From Narthecium ossifragum (taxonomy: Eukaryota; Streptophyta; Magnoliopsida; Dioscoreales; Nartheciaceae), in assembly GCA_963920575.1 (NCBI GenBank), contig OY986972.1, forward strand, positions 11,854,010-11,918,009: a stretch of DNA of 64,000 nucleotides, read 5' to 3'. The first letter of the stretch is position 1; each line of letters starts with the position of its first letter. Position numbers and translations under genes: made by a program. Below the pieces are notes generated by a model. The model searched no databases. It was not told where the DNA came from and saw only the letters and a program-made list of their open reading frames with translations. Shown one piece after another: positions 55,549 to 64,000 of the stretch.

Positions 55549-56830
55549 GGCTCTTTAATGTGTCTTTAGTCTTGCCCTTCATGTTCATCACTGTTCCTAA
55601 AACATTATCAGAGACATTTCTTTCAATATGCATAACATCAAGGTTATGTTGCAACATGAGTGTTTTCCAGTAAGGCAATTGGAAAAAATACTCTTTTCTT
55701 CCAATTATATACGCCATTAAGATTAGTACGCTTTCTTTTCTGGCCTTTCCTATACGTAACACTACGCTTTCTTTTCTGGCCTTTCCCATACGTAAAACTC
55801 TCCAAACTTCTTAATTCTTCAAGCACTACATTTCCTGTCAACATATGAGGAGCAATGTCATCCTCTATCTTGCCATTTACATTCATTTTATTTCGTCGCC
55901 AAGGATGATGAATTGGCAAAAAACGGCGATGACCCATATAGCATAACTTACTCCTTATTGAAAGAGATCTTTGTGGCAACATGGACAAGTTAACTTTCCT
56001 TTAGTTCCCCATCCAGATAAATTTCCATATGTGGGAAAATCATTAATAGTCCACATTACAGCTACATGTAATTGGATATTTTGTTGTGCATATGCATCAT
56101 ATGTGATAGACCTTACCTCCCAAAGCTCTTTCAGCTCTTTAATCAATGGTTGTAGGTACACATCAGTATCATTTTTTGGACATTTAGGTCCAAGAATAAG
56201 AAGTGTCATCATGAAATAAGGATGTTTCATGCACATCCAAGGGGGCAAGTTATATGGGACAAGAACGACAAGCCAAATACTATGTGAAGAACTCATATTC
56301 TCATAAGGTTGAAATTCATCACTAGCTAGAGCCTAACATTTCGTGGATCTGCAAAGAATGACTCATGTTGCTAATTAAATGATTTCGAAGCCATTGAATC
56401 AGCCGGATGCCTTAGTTGTCAATCATTAATTCACCTCTCCTTATGCCATCTCATATCTTTTGCAGTATGTTTTGACATATACAACTTTTGTAGTCTAGAT
56501 TTTAGTGGAAAATACCATAATACTTTATCAGGAATCTTATGGTTACTTTCATCCACTTTCCATCTTGAGAGTCTATAGACATGGCATGACTGTGCATATT
56601 CATGTTCTTGCCAGTATAAGATGCAATCATTTTTGCATGCATCTATCTTTCTGTAATCAAGACATAAGTCTTCAATAATCTTTCTAGCCTCATAGTATGA
56701 GTTTGGGACCAAGGCATCAGTAGGGAGGATTTCTTTGCAAAATTCTAGAAAGAAATCCATTGCTTTGTAGTCAGGTTGTGAAGTGTCTTGAAGTGAAGTG
56801 CTTTCACTATGAAAGATAGCTTAGAGACAT
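55549..56830 (-). pseudogene. CACTA TNP2-like transposase, central part
   Basis: The minus strand reads YRKIDACKNDCILYWQEHE, VYRLSRWKVDES, KVLWYFPLKSRLQKLYMS and TAKDMRWH. Then come a block with LVVLVPYNLPPWMCMKHPYF, LKELWEVRSITYDAY and NDFPTYGNLSGWGTKGKLTC, and LDVMHIERNVSDNVLGT. These are the successive conserved blocks of the Transposase_21 (TNP2) family. Frameshifts separate them. The frame is cut at MKGKTKDTLKSRY by the Tekay-like solo LTR and resumes on its other side. Confidence 0.9.
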
Positions 56831-56889
56831 TAAAACCTGGATAAAGATTCACAGTTGCATCTTTTAACAAACTGTAGAATCTTTTTGCT

Positions 56890-57300
56890 TCATTCATCAT
56901 TTGGAAGTTGAGAGACATTTGGATCTTGTGCGGTACAAGTATTCACGTTCTCAAAGGCAAAAGAAAAAAAAAGAAGTCCAACTAAATCATCTACATGTTC
57001 CATATTGACTTCCTCACATCTAGGCGGATCTTGACTATCATTGGTTGACTTCTCTGTCTCGCCTAATTTTCCTCGGTGAAATACCCACGTTGTATAACTC
57101 TTCAAAAATTCAAGCCTAAGCAAGTGAAACATGACCTCAGCTTGCTTTCTAAATGAAGTATTCCTGAACTTTTTACATGGACATCGAATTGTATCATCAT
57201 CTCCCTCTTGATCAAATGCGAAATCAAGAAATGCATCAACCCCATTCACATACTCATGATTTCCTCTATCATCGACTTTCATCCACCTCTTGTTCAACAT
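56890..57300 (-). pseudogene. CACTA transposase N-terminal domain
   Basis: 136-codon open frame starting MLNKRWMKVDDRGNHEYVNG, with FLDFAFDQ and the zinc-like IRCPCKKFRNTSF. This is the transposase-associated domain found at the start of plant TNP2 proteins. The ATG at 57300 is a credible gene start. Confidence 0.88.
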
Positions 57301-57912
57301 TTTTCCTACATAAAATTCAAAAATAACTTGAGTGGATAAAATATAGAATGTCTCCCTATTTAGAATGTCTCTATTGAACTAGAGTATTTAGAATGTCTCT
57401 ATTTAACTAACTATAAGGAAAAGTTAATGAACTAACACAAAGATTTATACAAAACATTGACAGTTACCTAGAAAGAGAACTACTTTAAATGAAAAATTTT
57501 AGATGCATATGCAAAAAAAACTAAGTGAACTAGCAAAAGTAAAAGATTGAAGCAATTAAGACAAAAAGAGACAAACAAAAGATAAGCCTGCAACTATAGT
57601 AAAGAAAAAGCTATCACTGTTCATGTTAAATATATAGTGATCTTTCTTTATGCAAAAAAATCTAAGGAAAATAAAACTAATCTATGAGTGTGAAAGTGTG
57701 CAAGCACAAACTATAAAAAAAAATGGAGGAGATTCAAGAGAAAGACAAGAACCAGAGTAGCTTGCATTTATTAATGAATGTGGGGTAAGGCTTGTGGAGC
57801 GAAGCGAGGAGATGAGTCAGGTGGGGAGATGGGGGTGGGTCAGAGAGAGAGGGAGGGAGGTAGGGAGAGGAGGCGAGGTGGGGGACGGGGGTAGCTACCC
57901 ATATTTACCTAG
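57301..57912. other. Upstream region of the CACTA transposase
   Basis: AT-rich to about 57780, then purine-rich (57795-57890, pyrimidine-rich in the transposase sense). No gene recognised. The CACTA right terminus should lie in or past this stretch but I cannot see it. Confidence 0.4.
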
Positions 57913-57981
57913 CTCTCTCCATCAGAGACCAAGACGCTGCTCAACTTCCAGCGCATCCTTGAGTACCCGTCGGCCCTCCGG
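57913..57981 (+). pseudogene. Possible captured exon fragment, LRR-kinase-like N terminus
   Basis: Reads LSPSETKTLLNFQRILEY then PSALR. It resembles the first residues after the signal peptide in some inactive LRR receptor-like kinases, but it is only 23 codons. It could be chance. Confidence 0.25.
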
Positions 57982-57993
57982 ATAGGCTCCCAA

Positions 57994-58088
57994 GTAATCA
58001 CGCTTACCAGGGGAAGAGGGGGGTACCAGGTAATCACGCTTACCAGGAGGGAAGTGGGGGGGGGCTACAGGTAATCGCGCTTACCAAA
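57994..58088. repeat. Three GTAATCACGCTTACC units
   Basis: Units start at 57994, 58030 and 58071 (third reads GTAATCGCGCTTACC). Each can fold as GGTAA-loop-TTACC, separated by G-rich spacers. Confidence 0.85.
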
Positions 58089-58098
58089 GTGGGAGGGG

Positions 58099-59440
58099 TG
58101 ATGAGTGCATGAAAGTGCACTCTGAATAGCCTTATAACTAGTTTAATTACTGGATGTTTTATCCTTAATTAGTCTTTTTAGTACTATTTTTATATTTATA
58201 TGTTGCTTCACAAAATTATTTGGAATATGCAGGAAAGTGGAGCTAAAGAAGCAAAGATATGTCATATTCAACATCAAATATGTACCTTCTCAGAACGAAC
58301 CAGATCATCTTCTATACATGGTTGGAAAGCTCTTGAAGTCTAGTTTCTTGACAGTTCGTGATTTGGAGATTCATAGAGGAAGTTACGGCGATTTTAGTAC
58401 CAATGGCGCAGTCTGAATGGCAAAACAGTAAATACTCAGGAAAGAAGATCGATTCGTTCTAAAAGAAGATCGATCACAGTCGGGGCGAACCAGGTTACGA
58501 AAATTGAGAAAAGAAAGAAGATCGATCTCTATCCTTAAGAAGATCGATCTTTTGTCGGACGACCTGAAAACGAACGGACCATATTTAATCCAAAGGCTGA
58601 AGTAAAGTTAGGGTTTCTTACCCATATTTAAGGAAGTCGTCCAAGACATAAAGGGGGGTCGGCCAGCTCTATTGGGGGAGTTTTGAAGGCCGGAAAGAGG
58701 GGAGAAGACCGCACGAAGATCAAGGGTTTTTCTTTCTTATCTTTCTTATGAATATCTTGGTTGTTTTTATGAACATGAGTAACTAATCCCTTTGCTAAGG
58801 AACCGACGTAGCCTTAACTGAATCATTCTATGTTATTGAATTAATGTTTTAATCAGTTTGTTTTTCTTGTTTCATTCATTATTATAACTAAGATCTCAAA
58901 TACCTTTATCTGGCCAATAGAAGTATTGTAGATTGTTTTATGCGAGATTACGCGAGAGTTCATTCTCTAATGTTGCAAGATCTATGAATGAATGAGTTTA
59001 TGTCGAAGCCGGGTTGGTTCATAATTGTTCTTTAGAGCTTAATGGATTCTTGATTAACACTTAGTTATTGGTTCATTAGCTAGGGTTAATTGAGGGTACT
59101 TGGTGAAGACCGCGATCGAACGGATCATCATACCAGAAGAACGAGCCCTTGGAATTAAATTGAGATTTGGTTGATTCAATGGATAGAATGAGGATATTAT
59201 GGTGAAATCGGAACCTTAGTATTCATCCATCATATTTCTATCATTTTCTTATTTCGTTATTAGATCTTCTATTCTCAATACTTCATATTTCTTCCTTTTC
59301 CTTGCTTATTTTCTTTCTTCTATGTCCTTTAGCGTTTTACTCTAATAATCTCTACAAACCTTTGTGGGTACGATACTCGTCTTGCAGCTATACTGATCAC
59401 ACCGATTCGTATACTTGCGAGATATAAAATTTATTCATCA
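58099..59440 (+). mobile_element. Solo LTR, D-related family
   Basis: TGATGAGTGCATG to TTATTCATCA, 1342 bp, with possible TSD AGGGG (58094-58098 and 59441-59445, low complexity). The first roughly 90 bp match the start of the D LTR; the rest does not. AAGATCGATC motifs (58445-58560) precede a TATA-like site near 58624. Confidence 0.8.
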
Positions 59441-59455
59441 AGGGGGAGGGGTAAG

Positions 59456-60291
59456 TGATGAATAAATTTTATATCTCGCAAGTATACAAATCGGTGTGGT
59501 CAATTTAGCAACAAGATGAGTAACATACCCACAAAGATTTGTAAATATTATTAGAGTTAAATACTAAAGAAAATAAGGAATGTGAAGTAAGAAATACGAA
59601 GTACTGAAAATAGAAGATCTAATAACGAAATAAGAAAACGATAGAAATATAATGGATGAAGACTAATTCCGATTTCACCATAACATCATCATTTTATGCA
59701 TTGAATCAACAAAATCTCAGTCTCTCATTCGAAGGGTTCGTTCTTCCGGTATGATGATCCGTTCGGCCGCGGTCTTCACCAAGTACCCTCAATTAACTCT
59801 TGCTAATGAACCCATAGCTAAGTGTCAATCAAGAATCCATTAAGCTCTGAAGATCAATTTTGAACCAAGAATTGTCTTAGCTTGAACCCGACTTCGACAT
59901 AAACTCATACATTCATAGATCCTGCAAGATTAGGGAATGAATCATCACCCAATCTCACATAAAACAATCTATAATACTTCTATTGGCCAGATATAAGTAT
60001 TTAAGATTTCAGTTATAATAATGAATGAAACAAGGAATATAAACTGATTAAATAAGCATGATTCAAAAATATAGAATGATTCTATTAGGCTACATCGGTA
60101 TCTTAGAAAAGAAACTAGCCACTCATGTTCATCATGAAGACAACAAAAGTGTTCAAGGAAAAATAAATAAAGAGAGACGAAGAAAGCAAAACCCTAACGC
60201 AGCTTCCTCTCTTCCTCATCCTCCAGAAAAGTCCTCATTGAAGTACTCCAAAAACGTCTCTTTTGATAACTCTAAGTATCCTATTTATAGG
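59456..60291 (-). mobile_element. Inverted, truncated LTR of the same family
   Basis: Reverse complement of about 58620-59440 with clear sequence divergence, 15 bp from the preceding copy. It is cut at 60291 in its TATA region by the next LTR; the rest presumably lies right of the window. The frame at 60058-60294 is LTR sequence. Confidence 0.85.
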
Positions 60292-60551
60292 TGATATGAG
60301 CTGTCTACTCTCTCATATCGGTCTCTACTGCTCCAATCGATCAGAATTGGCCTGATCGGACCTGATTGAGTCCAATTGGCTGATCTGGCTAGCTGGATCG
60401 GATCTGGCTCAAGGAATTGAATCAGGCTCGACCGGATTGGGCTAAGTGGCTTGGCTGAACCGGTTAAGTTGGCTGAGCTAATTTGGTCAAGGTTGGCTGG
60501 GATGATCCGATGGTTGAGGAGTCACCGGAGTGGATCGCCGGCGTCGGGGCG
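60292..60551 (-). mobile_element. F-type LTR, interrupted by element G
   Basis: TGATATGAGCTGTC onward matches the end of F-type LTRs (compare 51945-52240) in minus orientation. It stops at GGCGTCGGGGCG, where G begins. The remainder is outside the window. Confidence 0.8.
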
Positions 60552-61405
60552 TGATACGATGCACCTTCTCAAGGGCTTTCGTACCGGGTCTCTTGCCTTA
60601 TCTCAGATCCTCTTTAGCCAAATCTATGGCTAGGTCGAGAGATACCTTTAGGGTTTTAGGAGAAGGACCCTAGGTATTCGACGAGGAAGGCGAAGACTAG
60701 AGGAGGAGATGGATGAGAAGAGGGGTACCTTGCAGCTCCTCTAGGGTTGGCTGGCTTCTCTTGGAGATCCAAGCCTTGGAGAACGTGGTGGAGGGAAGCA
60801 CGGCAGCCAAGGGGACGCCGGTGATGGGGACGTGCACTGTAGATGGCAGCGGTGGACGGCAATGGATGGTGGCCGGCTGGTGGAGAAAGAATCCGGCAGG
60901 AGAGAGATGAAGGTGGCTGGTTGATTTCTGTGGAAACTAGGGTTACAGCTACTCCTATATTACTTCTACTCCTAAGATTTATCTCTACTAAATAATTACT
61001 CTCATAAATTCGTCCATGCATAATTACAAGCTATGGAGGTCCTTTTATAGAGGCCTCAAGAGAGTTCTACTACAACCTGAATACTACCTTGCTTTAATCA
61101 GCAAGTAACCAGACTTTCCTAATAAGACTCAATCTTATCTCAACTTCCTAATAACAAGGACTCATAATAGGAACTGATTTAAGCAAATCATAAACTGAAC
61201 TCAATATAGGAAACTGACTCAATCAAGATAACTACTAACTAGGAAATCAACTAAGTAAGCAAACCAGCTAGGAAATAAGAATCTTTTTGGCTGGTTGGGC
61301 TTAGGATGCCCAAAGTGACCTAGTTGCAGCCAACTCCTTGGCGTGGGCCCATCCAAGCAAGGACGTGGGTTCCTTCTTGGAATGGCTCGGTTCGACCTCA
61401 TATCA
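60552..61405 (-). repeat. 3' LTR of element G
   Basis: In minus sense TGATATGAGGTCG to GCATCGTATCA, 854 bp, with TATA-like CTATAAAAGGACC near 61040. It is homologous in U3 and U5 to the E LTR (shared GATTTCCTAG and AGATACCTTTAGGG). Confidence 0.9.
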
Positions 61406-61419
61406 TCCCTCCTCCCTTC
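61406..61419 (-). other. Polypurine tract of element G
   Basis: The minus strand reads GAAGGGAGGAGGGA beside the 3' LTR, preceded by TTTAGGACAAGGCCAATT, close to the H sequence. Confidence 0.85.
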
Positions 61420-61434
61420 GAAATTGGCCTTGTC

Positions 61435-63945
61435 CTAAAGGCCTGAATGTGATGAGGAAAGAGGGCTCTTCTCTTCTCGAACCGGAGTGATGTGGCTGGA
61501 CCGCAACTGTTGCTCTGTACTCGGCAGTGAGAATCCCGGTCTGGCCCTTGGTGGATCTAATGGTATCCGAAGCGGCGAGTCAGGGTGCCATGCTGCCGGT
61601 CTGGAAGAAGGGAACTGAAGCGCCGGTGGATCTGGGGGTCGCTGGAACTCCAAGAAGTAGATGGCAGCTACAGATAGGAGGTTGTGCATAGTCATTGTCG
61701 GTCGTCCGGGATCGAAGACTAGATCAACTTGAATCGAGTCCTTCCAAGGTGGAAGTAGACCCAATAGGGCAGCTGAATACAATCGAGTGCAGTTGAGCTT
61801 GGATATTTCTCTGCTTTTCTCGAAGGGGATCATCAGGGCTCTGGCTTCAACATCAATCCTCACGGTCAGAGTTGACAAAGTCATTCTGAAACTTCGAGTG
61901 GTGGATGGATGCTGGGCGATGCTCTTGGATCTTATCAGCTGGAAGATGGCATCCGAATGAGGAGGGAAACTCCTTGGATTGCTCAGATAGACCTTTGGAT
62001 ACATGATCCGTGGTTGAAGTTGCATAGTGAACTTCTGGATCTGATCTAGACGGTCCACATGGCCTGAGGGTGCTTGAACAGGTGCACATTGGCTGAGCTT
62101 GATCGAACTTAGCCTGATCTGGTCTGGTTCCGGGCTTGATCGGATTTGGTTGGTGTAGCCAAATCTGGTTGAGCCTGGATTGAATCTGTCCAAGTCTTGT
62201 AAGCTGGAGTTTGACTCGATCAAGTGTGGAAGATTGAGTCGGAGTCTGATCAGGTTCAAACAGTGGTGATTTGATCTGATCTGATCTGATAGTTGAGATC
62301 TGTCCAGTGCTTGACGAAGCTTGCGGATGGAAAGAGTTATGGCAACGGAAAGTGGCCGGAACTCAATCGCCGGTGAGGGAAGCTCATCGGAGTTCAAATC
62401 CCATGGAGAGGCCGTAGTGAGAGGATGGGGGTTCGATCCAACAGAATGAATCCGGATGGCTGTCAGTTCCGGTGATGGATCTGTAGGGGGTCCGCGTCGG
62501 TCAAGAGTGAGGAGATGGAACTGACGGTGATCCGCTGGTTGGGGTTCGGACCTGGGCTTGGTAATGTCGGGGAAAGGGTCAGGAGGTTTAGGGGATGGTC
62601 TTTGGTGGCTTGAGAGATCCTTCAGTGGGCCATGGAAGGAGGTTATGGTAGGATCAGGGGCAGGTAGGCAGCGATTACCTTGGGGGTTGCTGCCGGAGTT
62701 GAAGGAGATGGATTTGGGAGCCAGCTGATTGGTACATGGAACAGATTGGGGAGGAGAGGTTGGGTGGCTGTGTGGGGCACCTGTGGGGAGGGCTTGAACT
62801 AATGTGAGGTCGGTGGTTGCAGCTTCATGGATGGTGGGTAGATCGCCGGAGATGACAATCGACAATGGGGGTGGTAAAGGAAGGGACATGGGTTTGTAGG
62901 GGGGAAGATGGTGGGCTTGGTTATTGATGTGAGTTGCCGAAGAGGAATAGGGAGACTTGCTGGTGGCGGGAAGATAGGGTTTGGATGAGGGGAATAACGA
63001 AGGAGATGATGGTAGGATGTTGACTGGGCTGGGATGTGGTGTGGCTGGAAAAGGGGGCAGCGAGTGTTGTTCATGGGTTGGGTCATGGGGCAGCTCGTGG
63101 GTAGGTGGAGTATGAGGAGTCCTAATCCAGGTAGAGCTAGGTTTAGGTTTTGCAACCCAAGTTGTAGCTAGAATGGGATTTTCTCTGGAAATCTGAACTC
63201 TAGTAGGGCTTGACAGATTTGTAGGATAATATCGTTTGATCATTGCTTCCCACTGTTCTACAGAAGGGTAAGGTAGAGGGCTCCAACTTTGTACAGCTTC
63301 CTTCCATTGTTCAACGGTAGGGTAAGCAGTACTCCAAGTTTGACTAGGATTCCTAGTTGGAGTAGGATTTGTAATCCTAGTTCCAGTAGGATTTTGAGTC
63401 CAAGTCGTACTCTGAGTTTGACTCAGACTCCTAGTTGGAGCAGGATTTGTAATCCTAGTTCCAGTAGGATTCGAAGTCCAAGTTGTACTCAAATAGCCAT
63501 TGGTGTTTGTAGGTTTGGGTTGGTTGTAGGGAGTAGGTAATGGTTGATACGGTGGTGATGGATTGTAGGGAAGACTAGGGTTGTACGGTGCGTAGGGAGG
63601 TGGCATAGGCTGCTGGTATGGTGGCGGAGAAAGGGTAGTGGGACCATGTATGGGTGAGGGATGGATAGAGGGCTCAAGGTTTGGATACTGGCTCGGTTCA
63701 TAGGCAGGTTGGATGTGAGGTGGGTAATAGTAGGCTTGTGGAAGAATTGGGTTGTAGGCTGTATAGGGTGGAGGTTGGGTAGGGTTAGGGTTCTGTAGGG
63801 ATGATGATGGAGGTAAAGGATAATGATGTGGAAGAGGGATTCGACCAGGTATAGGAGTAGGTCTGGTCGGATGAACAGTGATCCGTGTAGGGTTTGAGCA
63901 ATTCACGGTATAACTAGGGTTTTGGCCAGGTACTCTTCCTGCCAT
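61435..63945 (-). CDS. 836-codon proline-rich protein of element G, unknown function
   Basis: Intact frame starting MAGRVPGQNPSYTV about 48 bp after the primer site, the same distance as gag in element E. Residues about 30-150 are Pro/Tyr-rich (QAYYYPPHIQPAYEP), like the proline-rich gag start of E. Residues about 155-215 have two copies of a TTWTxNPTGTRITNP motif, followed by two YPxVEQWxxxxxxW/Y units. The middle is Pro/Ser/His-rich. The C-terminal 200 residues look better folded (KLNCTRLYSAALLGLLPPWK, LLSVAAIYFLEF). There is no zinc knuckle, protease, RT or integrase motif. Element H has decayed parts of the same protein, so the frame is a family property. It may be a derived gag or a structural helper; I do not know. 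Confidence 0.75.
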   Translation of the reverse strand: MAGRVPGQNPSYTVNCSNPTRITVHPTRPTPIPGRIPLPHHYPLPPSSSLQNPNPTQPPPYTAYNPILPQAYYYPPHIQPAYEPSQYPNLEPSIHPSPIHGPTTLSPPPYQQPMPPPYAPYNPSLPYNPSPPYQPLPTPYNQPKPTNTNGYLSTTWTSNPTGTRITNPAPTRSLSQTQSTTWTQNPTGTRITNPTPTRNPSQTWSTAYPTVEQWKEAVQSWSPLPYPSVEQWEAMIKRYYPTNLSSPTRVQISRENPILATTWVAKPKPSSTWIRTPHTPPTHELPHDPTHEQHSLPPFPATPHPSPVNILPSSPSLFPSSKPYLPATSKSPYSSSATHINNQAHHLPPYKPMSLPLPPPLSIVISGDLPTIHEAATTDLTLVQALPTGAPHSHPTSPPQSVPCTNQLAPKSISFNSGSNPQGNRCLPAPDPTITSFHGPLKDLSSHQRPSPKPPDPFPDITKPRSEPQPADHRQFHLLTLDRRGPPTDPSPELTAIRIHSVGSNPHPLTTASPWDLNSDELPSPAIEFRPLSVAITLSIRKLRQALDRSQLSDQIRSNHHCLNLIRLRLNLPHLIESNSSLQDLDRFNPGSTRFGYTNQIRSSPEPDQIRLSSIKLSQCAPVQAPSGHVDRLDQIQKFTMQLQPRIMYPKVYLSNPRSFPPHSDAIFQLIRSKSIAQHPSTTRSFRMTLSTLTVRIDVEARALMIPFEKSREISKLNCTRLYSAALLGLLPPWKDSIQVDLVFDPGRPTMTMHNLLSVAAIYFLEFQRPPDPPALQFPSSRPAAWHPDSPLRIPLDPPRARPGFSLPSTEQQLRSSHITPVREEKSPLSSSHSGL

Positions 63946-64000
63946 GTGGACTCCTTCGGAAGGATTCGGGAGGGCACAGGTAAGAGGAAAGAGCTCTGAT

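Larger units (their letters stand above)
47415..57800 (-). mobile_element. CACTA (En/Spm) transposon, decayed and interrupted
   Basis: The left end at 47415 reads CAGTACAATAAAATAGG, one base off a typical CACTA start (CACTACAA...AAAA). It is followed by a subterminal region packed with GTGACAA and TTGTCACTA motifs (47450-48070). Transposase genes run leftward from 57300. Two solo LTRs interrupt it. I cannot find the right terminus, so the end coordinate is approximate. Confidence 0.75.
60552..64000 (-). mobile_element. Element G: LTR element with one long novel frame, runs off the window
   Basis: 3' LTR is 60552-61405, PPT 61406-61419 (minus GAAGGGAGGAGGGA), one long frame, and at the very window edge the start of a tRNA-iMet primer site (minus ATCAGAGC, 63993-64000). 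The 5' LTR must begin just past 64000. The LTR resembles that of element E. Confidence 0.88.

Overview
This window is angiosperm nuclear DNA from a retrotransposon-dominated, probably heterochromatic region. The evidence is a Cassandra-type TRIM with 5S-rRNA-like terminal repeats, Athila/Tat-type elements with tRNA-Asp primer sites, Tekay-type chromoviruses with chromodomains, a CACTA (En/Spm) transposon, a FAR1/MULE transposase relic, and one broken host gene, a DIVARICATA-like MYB. I cannot name the species. I see no intact host gene. Almost every long reading frame belongs to a mobile element, and nearly all are damaged. Element boundaries below rest on TG...CA ends, paired terminal repeats, primer-binding sites (PBS), polypurine tracts (PPT) and 5-bp target-site duplications (TSD) read directly from the sequence.

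Layout of the left half (1-34683) is a nest. A Tekay-like element I (plus strand, only its 3' end in the window, 32205-34683) sits in the MYB gene. Element H (plus strand, non-autonomous, 3' LTR 30873-32204) sits in the chromodomain end of I. Inside H are element A (minus strand, Tekay-like LTRs around a gag-only body, 1-14558) and element E (15440-30391, gag-protease-RT-RNase H but no integrase, TSD CAACC). A is split by element B (Athila/Tat-like, 1092-11301). E is split by element D (Athila/Tat-like, minus strand, 15567-23048, TSD CTTTC), a solo LTR F1 (26016-27367, TSD CATCC) and a copia-like solo LTR (27958-29014, TSD TCAAG).

The middle (34684-47414) holds the MYB pseudogene, then a FAR1/MULE transposase relic (minus strand). 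That relic is broken by a Cassandra TRIM (37297-47332, TSD TATGT), which is itself broken by a nearly complete Tekay chromovirus C (37960-47310, TSD CCCAG). The LTRs of C are almost identical, so it is young, yet its gag and protease are gutted.

The right part (47415-64000) is a CACTA transposon (transposase and Transposase_24-like genes, minus strand) interrupted by two solo LTRs (51945-53270, TSD CTCTC; 53303-55543, TSD ATAAC). It is followed by a pair of related LTRs in inverted orientation (58099-59440 and 59456-60291), a truncated F-type LTR (60292-60551), and element G (from 60552 past the window end). G carries an intact 836-codon proline-rich frame in place of gag-pol.

None of the elements seen here encodes a full retrotransposition machinery. 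Several (B, D, G, H, A) look like non-autonomous families that keep LTRs, PBS, PPT and some packaging or gag sequence and would need a helper element. The most unusual cross-cutting signal is that five or six unrelated LTR families carry dense clusters of ATCGAT-core palindromes (mostly GATCGATC) just upstream of their TATA boxes. A second is a hairpin-plus-GCGTAAAA repeat shared by the 3' regions of the two Athila/Tat elements.
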